A DNA stretch of 64,000 nucleotides from assembly GCA_018920185.1 (NCBI GenBank), contig JAHLMT010000002.1, forward strand, positions 1 to 64,000, given 5' to 3'. Each line of letters starts with the position of its first letter. Position 1 is the first letter of the stretch. Origin of the DNA: Candidatus Aenigmatarchaeota archaeon (GTDB taxonomy: Archaea > Aenigmatarchaeota > Aenigmatarchaeia > CG10238-14 > SCSR01). This document shows positions 19,357 through 29,499 of the stretch, in pieces. The position numbers were made by a program, and so were the translations under genes. Below the pieces are notes generated by a model. That model worked only from the letters and a program-made list of their open reading frames with translations, made no database searches and was not told the DNA's origin.

Positions 19357-19467
19357 TGCGCCAGTCGGGATTTGAACCCGAGCATCTCGACCATTTCACA
19401 TGGTTCCCGAACTTGGCAAGCATCCACCCCAACTGGTTCGTGTCCTACCAGGCTAGACTACTGGCGC
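19357..19467 (-). tRNA. tRNA-Gly(GCC) with two inferred noncanonical introns (~16 and ~22 nt)
   Basis: GCGCCAG/CTGGCGC; removing CAGTTGGGGTGGATGC gives CGAAC-TTGCCAA-GTTCG; variable region carries extra ~22 nt; TCGGG-TTCAAAT-CCCGA. Confidence 0.82.
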
Positions 19468-19497
19468 ATAAATTAAATTAATTTTCTAAATAAAATA

Positions 19498-19797
19498 TTA
19501 TCCCAAAATATTACCAAAACCTTCTATAGCTTTTTCCTCCTCCTCTTTGATTTTACTTATCAACTGTGATTTTGTTTCGTCTTTCACTTCTTCGCCTATA
19601 TCTTTCATCAATTCCAAAGCCTTCTCACACTGTTCTTCAGTTCCGGATAGGTAGCAATAATACCCCTCCTTACCGATAATAGAACCTTCTTTAAAAATCA
19701 TGCTTGCTCTCCCCACAAGGTCATCTTTAAGTAAGATATCCTTACCTTTTGCAAAATTCTCTGTTTCAAAGTGTAAAACAATTTCCATAAAACACAA
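19498..19797 (-). CDS. Hypothetical protein
   Basis: 99 aa ORF between tRNAs. Confidence 0.55.
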   Translation of the reverse strand: MCFMEIVLHFETENFAKGKDILLKDDLVGRASMIFKEGSIIGKEGYYCYLSGTEEQCEKALELMKDIGEEVKDETKSQLISKIKEEEEKAIEGFGNILG

Positions 19798-19817
19798 TAA
19801 ATTTCTAGATTTAAATA

Positions 19818-19890
19818 AGCCACAGGCGAGATTCGAACTCGCGACCTATCGCTTACGAGGCGATTGCTCTACCAACTGAGCTACTGTGGC
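19818..19890 (-). tRNA. tRNA-Thr(CGT)
   Basis: GCCACAG/CTGTGGC; ATCGC-CTCGTAA-GCGAT; GCGAG-TTCGAAT-CTCGC. Confidence 0.92.
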
Positions 19891-19892
19891 AC

Positions 19893-20978
19893 TTGCTTTA
19901 TTATTTTTGGATACCATATATAATTAATTCAGGGATGTATATGGCTAAGGTCAAAGAAGAGTTAGAAGAAGCTCAGTTTTGGAAAAGAGAAAGAAACGGC
20001 ATAAGGGACTTTGTATCCGCACGTCTAGATTTTATCCCCAAGGGTAAAACCGATTTTTCTCTAACACGGGAAAATAGAGATAATAAACTATTCGCTCTTA
20101 ACTTCGGCAGAGTAGTTGCTTTGAATGTGGAAAAGATAGAAAAAAGCCATCTATTTCATTTTTATCCTAACTCTAATTCGCTAATTGTTGGTTTGCCCGG
20201 TTGCAATTTTAAAAGCCCTTTCTGTTCTGAGTTTGAACTCAGTCACAAAATCTTACACGAGAACCCCTTAAGCGCTAAATATCGCTATTACACACCTGAA
20301 CAGGTGGTGGCAATAGCAGAGAAAAAGAATTGCAAATCCATTACATTCAACTACACAGAGCCGATGGTATGGTTCGAGTTTGCCTTTAAGACTGCACGAT
20401 ATGCCCATAGGAGTAATGTCAGGACAGCTATGGTTACTAATGGATACACCACAGAAGAGCCGATTAAAAAACTTGGCAAGTTTCTGGATGCTGTAGTTGT
20501 GAAGATATTCGGTTCTGGCAATGCAGAATTGTATGAAAATTACATGTCTGTCAAAGATGTAAAACCAATTTATGACACTTTGAGACAGCTGCATAAGCAA
20601 AAAATTTTCATTGAAATAACGAATTTAATTATACCCCAGATTGGAGATAATCTGGAAGAATGCAGAACTCTGGCAGACTGGATAAGTCATGAACTCGGTG
20701 CAGAAATACCCTTGCATTTGCTCCAGTTTCAGGGCGGGGGATTGGATATACCTCCTACTCCTGTATCAACGTTAGAAAGATTCGCCGAAGAATCGAGAAA
20801 AGAAGGTTTGAGATATGTCTATATTCACTCAACACCACCACATCAAGATGAAAGTACCTTCTGCCACAACTGTCGTGAACTTGTAGTAGAAAGGAAAAAC
20901 TCCATCGTAAAACAAAGTAGGTTAGTTGACAACAAATGTCCTAAATGTGGTTTCACGCTTAACTTCGTTTCAAGATGA
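19893..20978 (+). CDS. Radical-SAM-like protein of the AmmeMemoRadiSam/PflA-like type with incomplete CxxxCxxC
   Basis: LIVGLPGCNFKSPFCSEFELS; C-term FCHNC...CPKCGF zinc ribbon. Confidence 0.75.
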   Translation: MLYYFWIPYIINSGMYMAKVKEELEEAQFWKRERNGIRDFVSARLDFIPKGKTDFSLTRENRDNKLFALNFGRVVALNVEKIEKSHLFHFYPNSNSLIVGLPGCNFKSPFCSEFELSHKILHENPLSAKYRYYTPEQVVAIAEKKNCKSITFNYTEPMVWFEFAFKTARYAHRSNVRTAMVTNGYTTEEPIKKLGKFLDAVVVKIFGSGNAELYENYMSVKDVKPIYDTLRQLHKQKIFIEITNLIIPQIGDNLEECRTLADWISHELGAEIPLHLLQFQGGGLDIPPTPVSTLERFAEESRKEGLRYVYIHSTPPHQDESTFCHNCRELVVERKNSIVKQSRLVDNKCPKCGFTLNFVSR

Positions 20979-21013
20979 AAATATAAATATTGGTATACGC
21001 CATCTTATTAATG

Positions 21014-21921
21014 TGAAACTGTTTCAAATTGTTTCAGCTCTGGTAGCAATTGTTTCACTATTTTCTTTCATGTCTATAGCTTTTGCTGCAATCCAATTCT
21101 ACGGCGCTGATATTGATTTAAGTGCAGATGGAAATGCGAAAATTAAACTAACAGTCACATTTCAGCAACCAGAAAAACAATTTCAATTAGCTATTTTTGG
21201 CTACATCAACAATCTTATCGCGTCAAGCAATGCGGGTCCGGTTGATTGTAATGTTAAAACTGGGGCAGCCAGCATAATCGACTGTAAAATGAATTTAACC
21301 CAAGAGAAAAGAGAACTGAAATTGGAATTTGAGACAAGAGATTTTGTCAAGAATGTGGATAGCAAAAACATATTTAGTCTGGATCTTTCCTTAAGTCAGC
21401 CAATGGATCAGGCAACTTCTATTGTTAAATTACCTGAGGGTTTTGCACTCACCAATACATCATTAATTCCAGCAATTTCTCCCCCCACAAGTAACATAGT
21501 TAGTGACGGAAGAAGGATTATTGTGAACTGGAATGCAGCTAACCTAACTGCCGGACAACCCTTTAAATTCCAGGTATTGTACGAACCACTCAGAAGCCAG
21601 TTTCCAATAGGATTGATGGTGGTTGGAGTGTTGTCTCTTTTAACAATTAGTGGCATCGGAATTTTCTTCTATACTCGCATGAAAAAGCCAAAAGAAGTCA
21701 TCCTCTCAGTTTTGGATGATTTTGAAAGGAGGGTTATAGAAGTTATAACAAATGCTGGAGGAGAAATAAACCAAAAGAAGGTAGTCCAAGAGACTAATTT
21801 GTCAAAAGCAAAAGTATCCAGGGTTGTCAGAAAGTTACAAGAGCGTGGTTTAATCGAAGTTACAAGGCTCGGAAGGACGAATAAGCTTAAATTGATTCAA
21901 AAAAAATTTGAAGCCATTTAA
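21014..21921 (+). CDS. Membrane protein with extracellular region and C-terminal winged-helix domain
   Basis: signal/TM segments; VIEVITNAGGEINQKKVVQETNLSKAKVSRVVRKLQERGLIEV. Confidence 0.75.
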
Positions 21922-22095
21922 AGACTTTATTGTCAAAAAACAGACTTATTTTCACTCTAGAAACAATTAGCAACTTTAAACTACCGTTTGAATACACATA
22001 TTGTACAAATTTTCAGCTCATAACTTTTTCTGTAAATCGTTTCAGATAATGTATATAAGGTAAAACTGCCAAGTAAAATTAAGAAAAATCCCAAG

Positions 22096-22134
22096 CACTG
22101 CTTACTATCGACTCTAAGTGGGATAGTAGCAGTG
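22096..22134 (+). promoter_or_regulatory. 5'UTR stem-loop upstream of S-layer-like gene
   Basis: CACTGCT-t-ACTATC ... GATAGT-AGCAGTG, 13 bp with one bulged T, ends 23 nt before ATG. Confidence 0.6.
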
Positions 22135-22157
22135 AAAGGAAAAATATGTGAGGAAAT

Positions 22158-24485
22158 ATGTATAAAAAATTTGTTGCAAGCTTCATGACAGCCTTAATGG
22201 CAGCCATGACGCTAGTTAGTCCAGCATTAGGTGCAACAGCTCTAAACACATACCCGACATTCCTCGGTAAGGTAGGAGACTTTTACGTAGTAGTTGGCGA
22301 GAAGGCTGCTGCCAGCGATATAGCTGGTGCTATTGATATAGCAGCTAACTTGGCTCAACTCTCGTATAAAGAAACTACCGTTACTGGGGCAACAGTAACA
22401 GGACTGACAGGAATAGAAAGGAAAATCGCTATTCCTACATCTAATACAGGAAGTGAAATTGTAGGTCAAGGTTCGAATCAACTACCTACTCCATTAAGAA
22501 ATTTCCATTTCAGTGGATTGAAAGAAGGACAATTTGAATACAAAGGAACAAATTATAATTACCATGAAGAAGTTAGATCACCACAAACCTCAGCTTTGAC
22601 ACTCACACACAGTTTGAGCGATCCGATTAACGGAACACTAAAAATGAAGGTAGAAAGCAACGGTATTGAATACAGATATGTGTTTGACTCAGCAATTCCA
22701 GCAGGTAGTTTGCCATCATCTCCCAATTCATCAAGTTATTCCGATCCACTAGTAGTTAATGTGTTGGGAAGAGAATTTAAAATAGTGTCAATATCAGGAG
22801 CATCCTTTAAGGCATTAACAGGTTCAGTCGACTGGGTAGAACAAGGTTCTACAACAGGATTAACGGTTGGAGAGCTTACAGCTTTAGTTACTACAGTATA
22901 CTCTGGCCCTACACCCCAAGCAGCAATCAAAATAGTTGACTCCTCAGGTAATACAGTCACTGACCTACTTGTCACGACAACAGGTAAATCTTTCACTCAC
23001 AAAGGTGAAACATACAATGTTAAAGTGCTGCAAACTGCTACTGTTGCAGCAGCTGGCTTGGGAACAAATAGAGCTCAGCTTCTCTTCGGTAAGGGTGATG
23101 TAGAGAAGAACTTCGATGGTACTACAACATCAACAGTTTCAGAGTGGGGATCTCAATGGAAGATTGGTACCTCTTCGAACTTCGAGACAAATGGCGGCAT
23201 ACCAGCTGGAGCCTATATAAGAGTTACATATGAACCAGACTCGTTAACAAATGCTGAAAGATACTTCTCTGCAGGTAGTGTGTTCCAAGGACCGGCAGGC
23301 TATTTTGAGCTTAAATTTGCTGGTTACTCACCAGACAAATTTGCTAAAGTCACAATAGAAGATAGTGGAAGTCAGACACTATACAATTCTACTGCGACAA
23401 CAGGATACGGCTCTAAGAGTAACTTAAGAGGTCTGAAGATAAGCACAACTACTCCAGGAACTATAGTTAATGGAAGCAATAACTACGACGAAGTCTATCT
23501 CCTATTCAGCAATGCAACACAAGCAACCTCAAATCAATGGAGTGGGACTTACTACCACTTAGGATACAAGGATAAGACAACTGGAAGGATAGTTGCCTTA
23601 AGTTCAACTTACTATAATGGTGTGAACATTACAAATGCAGATAGCGGTACAACGGACCCAGCAGGTCTAGGTATATGGAACTTCACACTCTCATACGGTG
23701 GTTCAGGATCAACGCAGTTTGTGGTAAGAGGTAACTTTAACAACCAAACATTGTTGAACGGTGTAGAAGTATACAATTTGACATTAGGTGGTAGCCTCTC
23801 TGTATTGCAAGTAAGAGCAAACTTTATGAACAGAACAACGGCATCCTCATCACTTCCACCAGAGCTAATTCTGGGGACAGGAGCATCAACAGCCGATACT
23901 AACGATGTGAAAGCACTAATAGAATCAAATACAGTAACCGATGTAAGTACTCAAGTAGGTGACTTGATAACCGATGGTGGCATACAGCTATACTCAGTTA
24001 AATCTAATGCAGAAGCTAACAAAGTAGTACTAGGAGTTCCGCCAGAGACAGTCTACGGATTGGTACAGTTCGGTAAGATTGGTGAAACAACAACTACAGC
24101 AGGTGGAAAAGTCAAGGAAGTCATACCAGTTACAGCAGCTGTAGCAAAGCTTGATACAGAAATAGGAACACCAGAAAAGGCGAAGAATCTAGTATCAGTC
24201 GGAGGGCCATGTGTTAACAAGGTATCAGCCGATGCAATGGGTAAGACATTCCCAGCATGCGGTGCTGATTCGGGAATTCAACAAAACACAGGATTGATAC
24301 AAGTATTTGACGGAACATACACTTCAGGTAAGGTTGTAGTTGTTGTAGCAGGTTGGGAAGCTAAAGATACAAGACTAGCTTCAAGCGTACTACAAAATTA
24401 CGCAGATAAGCTCAAGGATGTAACAGCAAGCAAGGTAACCATAACAGGTACAGCTCTAGCAACAGCAACAATAACACCTGGTTAA
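22158..24485 (+). CDS. S-layer-like surface protein
   Basis: signal peptide MYKKFVASFMTALMAAMTLVSPALGA; Thr/Ser/Gly-rich 775 aa; C-terminal VGGPCVNKVSAD...YADKLKDVTASKVTI. Confidence 0.82.
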   Translation: MYKKFVASFMTALMAAMTLVSPALGATALNTYPTFLGKVGDFYVVVGEKAAASDIAGAIDIAANLAQLSYKETTVTGATVTGLTGIERKIAIPTSNTGSEIVGQGSNQLPTPLRNFHFSGLKEGQFEYKGTNYNYHEEVRSPQTSALTLTHSLSDPINGTLKMKVESNGIEYRYVFDSAIPAGSLPSSPNSSSYSDPLVVNVLGREFKIVSISGASFKALTGSVDWVEQGSTTGLTVGELTALVTTVYSGPTPQAAIKIVDSSGNTVTDLLVTTTGKSFTHKGETYNVKVLQTATVAAAGLGTNRAQLLFGKGDVEKNFDGTTTSTVSEWGSQWKIGTSSNFETNGGIPAGAYIRVTYEPDSLTNAERYFSAGSVFQGPAGYFELKFAGYSPDKFAKVTIEDSGSQTLYNSTATTGYGSKSNLRGLKISTTTPGTIVNGSNNYDEVYLLFSNATQATSNQWSGTYYHLGYKDKTTGRIVALSSTYYNGVNITNADSGTTDPAGLGIWNFTLSYGGSGSTQFVVRGNFNNQTLLNGVEVYNLTLGGSLSVLQVRANFMNRTTASSSLPPELILGTGASTADTNDVKALIESNTVTDVSTQVGDLITDGGIQLYSVKSNAEANKVVLGVPPETVYGLVQFGKIGETTTTAGGKVKEVIPVTAAVAKLDTEIGTPEKAKNLVSVGGPCVNKVSADAMGKTFPACGADSGIQQNTGLIQVFDGTYTSGKVVVVVAGWEAKDTRLASSVLQNYADKLKDVTASKVTITGTALATATITPG

Positions 24486-24665
24486 GCTGCCTTTTAAGGA
24501 AGCTTTGATTTACTTTCCTTTCTTTTCCTTTTTGTAATTAAACTTTAACAAAGGTTTATTGAAGCATTCTTTATTCAATATTCTATCAACAAAAGTTGTT
24601 TGTACAGAAATGCCACACAAAATGCGTAACATAGGTTTTTATACTCTTTCGTTTATCTTAATTCT

Positions 24666-25217
24666 ATGAAATTAAATAAAAAACAAAAGTTTATATTAAT
24701 TGTTATCGTATCTTTAGTGGCGGTTTTCGGTTCCACAGGTTTAATAACATACTATATCACCTCACCCAAGCCGATAACGAAATACAATTTTTATGGCGCT
24801 GAGCTTAAATTCAGACACGATTTGAGAGAAGCAAAAAATATTTCTGTATACCCTGATGAAGAAACAATATTAAATGCTATATGGAATCCGGATATCATTA
24901 ATGTGAGTATAGCTTATGTAAATTCTTCTGATAACTCAATAGTAGCTGTAAATGCGTTTGAAATAACTTTTAAACTTGGAATCGGTTATGGTCGATTTAA
25001 CTGGTTTATTAATTTTGTACCTATGGAAGTTGAATCTTTCGAAAATCTCAAAGGAAGCAAAGAAAATTTAATCATAGCTCTAATACCCCCCTCTCAGTCA
25101 AAAGAAACAAAAGTTAAGTTAGAGGATAATGTTATTTATATCACAGGAAAAACTAACAAAGAATTAGATCTTGCAACCATGAAGTTTCTGATGAGCGCAT
25201 TGAACATAACAGTTTAG
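24666..25217 (+). CDS. Hypothetical membrane-anchored protein
   Basis: N-terminal TM helix, 183 aa. Confidence 0.6.
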   Translation: MKLNKKQKFILIVIVSLVAVFGSTGLITYYITSPKPITKYNFYGAELKFRHDLREAKNISVYPDEETILNAIWNPDIINVSIAYVNSSDNSIVAVNAFEITFKLGIGYGRFNWFINFVPMEVESFENLKGSKENLIIALIPPSQSKETKVKLEDNVIYITGKTNKELDLATMKFLMSALNITV

Positions 25218-25867
25218 GTTAATTCTTTAGAAATTAATTCCACTAAATAGTTTGAATCTACTAAACCTTCGTATTTTCTAGTTCCTATTATTATCGTTGG
25301 TGTGTATTTTATGTCATAAGTTGTTTTTATCGTCTCGACAATAGGTTCTTTTATCGAATAATCTAAAACAAAAACCAACATTTTTTCTTTAAAATACTGG
25401 TCCCTAACAGAATCAAGAATCTTACCTTGCTTTTCACATTCTACACAATTAGGTGAATAGATATACAAAATTATAGCCTCATTTCTTTTGCACTTATCTT
25501 TAAAATAAGAGTTTAATATCCAAGCTTTGGCAGAGATAATTGAATACTCTCTTTTCAACTCGTTATATCTATCATTTTTCCCTTCATTCTCAAGTGCTAC
25601 AAGTTCTTTTCCGACATTCCAAACATTCACCCTGCTAATTTCAAGAACTTTCGATAAAGAAGTGCAGTCTAGCTTATCTCCTATAGTTGTGAGATATACA
25701 TATTCAAGTTGAATATTCTCGATTCTTTTACTTAGATCTTCTATCTTTTGATTAACTATATCTTGTGCAGATTTTTGTATTAGAAAACCAGTAAATATAC
25801 CAACAGAATAAAGCACGATAGATGAAATAGCAGCCAATAACAACGCTAGCCCGAGTCGTTTTTTCAT
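25214..25867 (-). CDS. Membrane-anchored thioredoxin-like protein
   Basis: YIYSPNCVECEKQGKIL, YTPTIII. Confidence 0.7.
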   Translation of the reverse strand: MKKRLGLALLLAAISSIVLYSVGIFTGFLIQKSAQDIVNQKIEDLSKRIENIQLEYVYLTTIGDKLDCTSLSKVLEISRVNVWNVGKELVALENEGKNDRYNELKREYSIISAKAWILNSYFKDKCKRNEAIILYIYSPNCVECEKQGKILDSVRDQYFKEKMLVFVLDYSIKEPIVETIKTTYDIKYTPTIIIGTRKYEGLVDSNYLVELISKELT

Positions 25868-25920
25868 GGATAGTAGTTTACAATTAAAATATATAACTTT
25901 AGTGAAACATTATTGAATTC

Positions 25921-27186
25921 ATGATAGAGTTACTATCTTTGATAGTCTTTTCCGCTTTGATAGTTTTTTATCTTATGTTAGTTGGAGTTTTAGTTTTCCC
26001 TAAAAAAGTTAAACATAATTATTCTTTTTTCCCTAAACTATCAATTCTTATCCCAGCTCATAATGAAGAAAAGATGATAGAAAAATGTGTTAAAAGCATT
26101 AGTGAAGCGAACTATTTAAATGAGATTGAAATAATTGTTCTAAACAATGGGTCGACTGATGATACGGAGAAAGTTGTTAGAAAATTAATGAAAACTATAC
26201 CTAATTTAAAATTACTTAACTTAAATCACATAGGAAAAGCATCGGCATTGAATAAGGGGATAAAAGTAGCAAAAAATGATGTGATAGTAACTGTTGATGC
26301 AGATTCGATTATAGAAAAAAATGCTTTACTTGAGTTGGTCCAACCTTTAGCTCAAGAAAATGTCGGCGGAGTTACTGGTGTTATTCGAGCTATAAGAAAC
26401 AAAAATCCTTTAACCTGGTTTCAAGACTTTGAATATGTCTTATCTTCTGGATGGCGATATGTGTGTACTAAGATGAATGGAAATATAATTTTACCTGCTT
26501 TTGCAGCATTTAAAAAGCAAGCAATTTTAAAAGCAGGTGGTTTTAGTAAAGATACTTTAACCGAGGATTATGATATTGCCTTATCTCTGAAAAAAGCTGG
26601 ATATCAAACAATAACTATTCTTTCTGCTTTGCTTTATACAGAAGTCCCTCAAAATTTAGGTGGGATAATAAAGCAAAGAATAAGATGGACGAGGGGCACA
26701 TTCCAAGTAATTAAAAAACATCTAAACTTTATTATCAGTAAAAGAAGCGGATCAATAAAATTCTTTTCCATCCCAACTCAAGTTTTCTGGTATGTGTATT
26801 CTTTATTATATTTGCCAGTGACATTTTATACTATGTTTGGTGGTTACTTTCAATATTTTCTTTCACACGGAATTATAGTTTCCTCCTCTGTAATAAAATA
26901 TTTTTTCTCTTGGTTTTCTTTATATGGCATGGCTGAAATGATTTACAAATTGCTTTTAGGATATTTGTCGATAAATCTTATGAATGCATTAATAGTTTTT
27001 GCATTTACACTTTCTTTAATCTATAATATGAGCTTATGGGCTAGGCTTTCTCTAAAAATTGAAGATGTTTTAATTTACTTCTTCTATTTTCCTTACGCAC
27101 TGCTAATTCTCTCAGTTTTAGGCTCTTCTTTTCTATATGAGCTACTAACAAGAAGACCCAAAGCTTATAATTTATGGACGGAATAA
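25921..27186 (+). CDS. Family 2 membrane glycosyltransferase
   Basis: LIPAHNEEKMIEKCV; TVDADS; TEDYDIA; QRIRWTRG. Confidence 0.88.
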   Translation: MIELLSLIVFSALIVFYLMLVGVLVFPKKVKHNYSFFPKLSILIPAHNEEKMIEKCVKSISEANYLNEIEIIVLNNGSTDDTEKVVRKLMKTIPNLKLLNLNHIGKASALNKGIKVAKNDVIVTVDADSIIEKNALLELVQPLAQENVGGVTGVIRAIRNKNPLTWFQDFEYVLSSGWRYVCTKMNGNIILPAFAAFKKQAILKAGGFSKDTLTEDYDIALSLKKAGYQTITILSALLYTEVPQNLGGIIKQRIRWTRGTFQVIKKHLNFIISKRSGSIKFFSIPTQVFWYVYSLLYLPVTFYTMFGGYFQYFLSHGIIVSSSVIKYFFSWFSLYGMAEMIYKLLLGYLSINLMNALIVFAFTLSLIYNMSLWARLSLKIEDVLIYFFYFPYALLILSVLGSSFLYELLTRRPKAYNLWTE

Positions 27187-27205
27187 TAGATATCTAAAGG
27201 ATTTT

Positions 27206-28465
27206 ATGGGAGCGATTTTTGAATTTACTTCGATGACATACCAGATGGCTCTCATACCAATAATATTTTATTCTATATTTCTGTATTCTACAGCTTTGAT
27301 GAATATATTCGGTACATTCAGAAATAGAAAACACGATAAACAAAAAAGTAGTTTACCTTTCGTGACAATTCAGATTCCAGTCTTTAACGATCCTGTAGCT
27401 GTTAGATGCATCAAAAAGTGTTTGCAGTTTGATTATCCTAAAAACAAGTACGAAATTATTGTTGCAGACGACAGTACAGACGAATTTACTATACATCTTC
27501 TAAATAAATTTAAGAATAGAGTCAAAATTTTGCACAGAAATAATAGAAAAGGATTTAAAGCAGGTGCATTGAATTATGCATTAAAACATTCGAGAGGAGA
27601 TATAATTGTTATTTTTGATTCAGATTTTGTACCTGGAAGATTATTTTTAAAAAAAATCATCAAACCATTTGAAGATAAGAAAGTTGCGATTGTCCAAAGC
27701 AAGATGGGATATATCAATCCAAATACCAATTGGATAACTAAATTTGCGTCTACATTGCTTATGATATTTCATAACATATGGATGCCAGTTTTCAGCTATA
27801 CGAAAACAAACCTGTTTTGTGGAAGCGGGGGAGCAATAAGAAAAGACGTTTTACTAAATTGTGGAGGATGGAACGAAAAAAGTCTAACAGAAGATGCAGA
27901 TTTATCGATTAAAGTCTTAGATAAAGGTTACAAGATTGTTTATTTACCCAATTTAATCTCGAAGGGGGAAGTTCCATTTACTTTCTTTGGATTTATTAGA
28001 CAACAAATGAGATGGTCTTATGGTCTTACCAGAGTATTTATCGATAATATACACACAATTCTATTTGGGAAATTTTCGTTTATTCAAAAATTCTTTTTAT
28101 TATTTCAAACTCTTAGTGTCGGTATAGCACCAATAGTTATAATAATGGCGCTAGCTGGACAATTATTATGGATAACCGGAGATCCGAAGCCAATAACTTT
28201 GAGAGACTTAGTAAATCTAATATCAATATTAATTGCTACAGGAGGTGTGGTCTTTTGCGGTGGAGTGGCTTTGTATCAAGAAAGACATTTTAAAAACTTT
28301 CTGACATATGTATTTTCTACTTATACTATTGGATTGGCTTTGTCGTTCTATAATTCAATTGCTTTTATTAGAGCTGTCTTGAATCAGAAAATGATTTGGG
28401 TTAGAACACCAAAATGGGGCAGTCTGCATATACTACAATTCATTAAAAGGTTATTTATTAAATAG
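27206..28465 (+). CDS. Family 2 membrane glycosyltransferase (cellulose-synthase-like)
   Basis: IQIPVFNDPVAV; IFDSDFVPG; TEDADLS; QQMRWSYG. Confidence 0.88.
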   Translation: MGAIFEFTSMTYQMALIPIIFYSIFLYSTALMNIFGTFRNRKHDKQKSSLPFVTIQIPVFNDPVAVRCIKKCLQFDYPKNKYEIIVADDSTDEFTIHLLNKFKNRVKILHRNNRKGFKAGALNYALKHSRGDIIVIFDSDFVPGRLFLKKIIKPFEDKKVAIVQSKMGYINPNTNWITKFASTLLMIFHNIWMPVFSYTKTNLFCGSGGAIRKDVLLNCGGWNEKSLTEDADLSIKVLDKGYKIVYLPNLISKGEVPFTFFGFIRQQMRWSYGLTRVFIDNIHTILFGKFSFIQKFFLLFQTLSVGIAPIVIIMALAGQLLWITGDPKPITLRDLVNLISILIATGGVVFCGGVALYQERHFKNFLTYVFSTYTIGLALSFYNSIAFIRAVLNQKMIWVRTPKWGSLHILQFIKRLFIK

Positions 28466-28518
28466 TTACCCGATGTTACAAAAAAAAGAAGAATTTATTT
28501 CCCATTTTCAAGTTAAAA

Positions 28519-28869
28519 TTATAGTAATTTTAACCTCCCTGTTATTTTATCTATTTTCTTTTCCTCAATAGGTCCTATACCTAATGCAGTCACAGTTCCA
28601 GCTTTCAACTGTGTTAATCCAGCATCTTTCACAAGAAAATAAGGAATTTTATTTTTCTTAAGTTTATTTTCTACCTCTTTCAATTCCTTCAAATTGTTGA
28701 CCTTTAACACAACCTTTTTGCTACCCTCAGCTTCCCATTTTTCTACTATTTCGTCATCTATTTTTTTCATCGCACCAATAGCGGCATGAATACCGTGAGC
28801 TATAAGTTTTCCTTTCCCAGCATTTAAATCTTTTCTCAATATAATCACCTGTTTATACATATCATTCAA
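28519..28869 (-). CDS. pth2: Peptidyl-tRNA hydrolase Pth2
   Basis: QVIILRKDLNAGKGKLIAHGIHAAIGA; DAGLTQLKAGTVTALGIGP. Confidence 0.93.
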   Translation of the reverse strand: MNDMYKQVIILRKDLNAGKGKLIAHGIHAAIGAMKKIDDEIVEKWEAEGSKKVVLKVNNLKELKEVENKLKKNKIPYFLVKDAGLTQLKAGTVTALGIGPIEEKKIDKITGRLKLL

Positions 28870-28875
28870 TTCATT

Positions 28876-29373
28876 CTAAGAAAATAAATTTGATGTGAGT
28901 GGTATAATGTAAAACCCGCCATATGCGATCACCAAAGTTCTCAAGGTTCTTCCTATAGATAACGCTAATAAAAATTTTCTAAAGTCGTACTTAGACGCAC
29001 CGCTCAAAACACCAATAATGTCGAAAGGGAAAGGGATAAATGCAAATACAAGCACAATCCAAAAACCTATCTTCGAATAAAACTTCTCAAATTTCTTTAA
29101 AAACTTTGGAGTTCTTTTTTCAAATTTTTCTATCGCAGCACTTCCACCAAGACCAGTGAAATAACCAAACAATTCCCCCAGTGTAGAACCAATTCCACCC
29201 AATATACCGACTATAAATGGATTTAATCCAATTCCTACACCAACTATAACAGGAAGATAAGTAGGAATCGGTAGAATAGGAACTAAAATGCTTGCACTTG
29301 AAACAAAACTTGCAAGAAAAACTGCAAAATAACTTCCTTGTTCAACTAAATCGAGAAAAGTTTGAAGAACCAT
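28876..29373 (-). CDS. VTT/SNARE-associated (YqaA/DedA-like) membrane protein
   Basis: GIGSTLGELFGYFTG; multiple TM. Confidence 0.78.
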   Translation of the reverse strand: MVLQTFLDLVEQGSYFAVFLASFVSSASILVPILPIPTYLPVIVGVGIGLNPFIVGILGGIGSTLGELFGYFTGLGGSAAIEKFEKRTPKFLKKFEKFYSKIGFWIVLVFAFIPFPFDIIGVLSGASKYDFRKFLLALSIGRTLRTLVIAYGGFYIIPLTSNLFS

Positions 29374-29499
29374 TATTTTAAATTGTTATCCATAATTATA
29401 TATCTGATAGCTTGTGTATTGAACAGGTAAAGCTATCCGAGAAAACTGAGTAATAAAATTAAATTATTAAACAACTATACTAAAAATAGCCCCGTAATC

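Noticed and set aside
19400-19440. Pro(GGG) anticodon reading of the tRNA at 19357-19467
   Set aside because: TTGGGGT lies in a segment whose removal restores a perfect Gly(GCC) anticodon arm
19269-19481. 70-aa ORF
   Set aside because: Runs through the tRNA-Gly gene and overlaps methyltransferase in another frame
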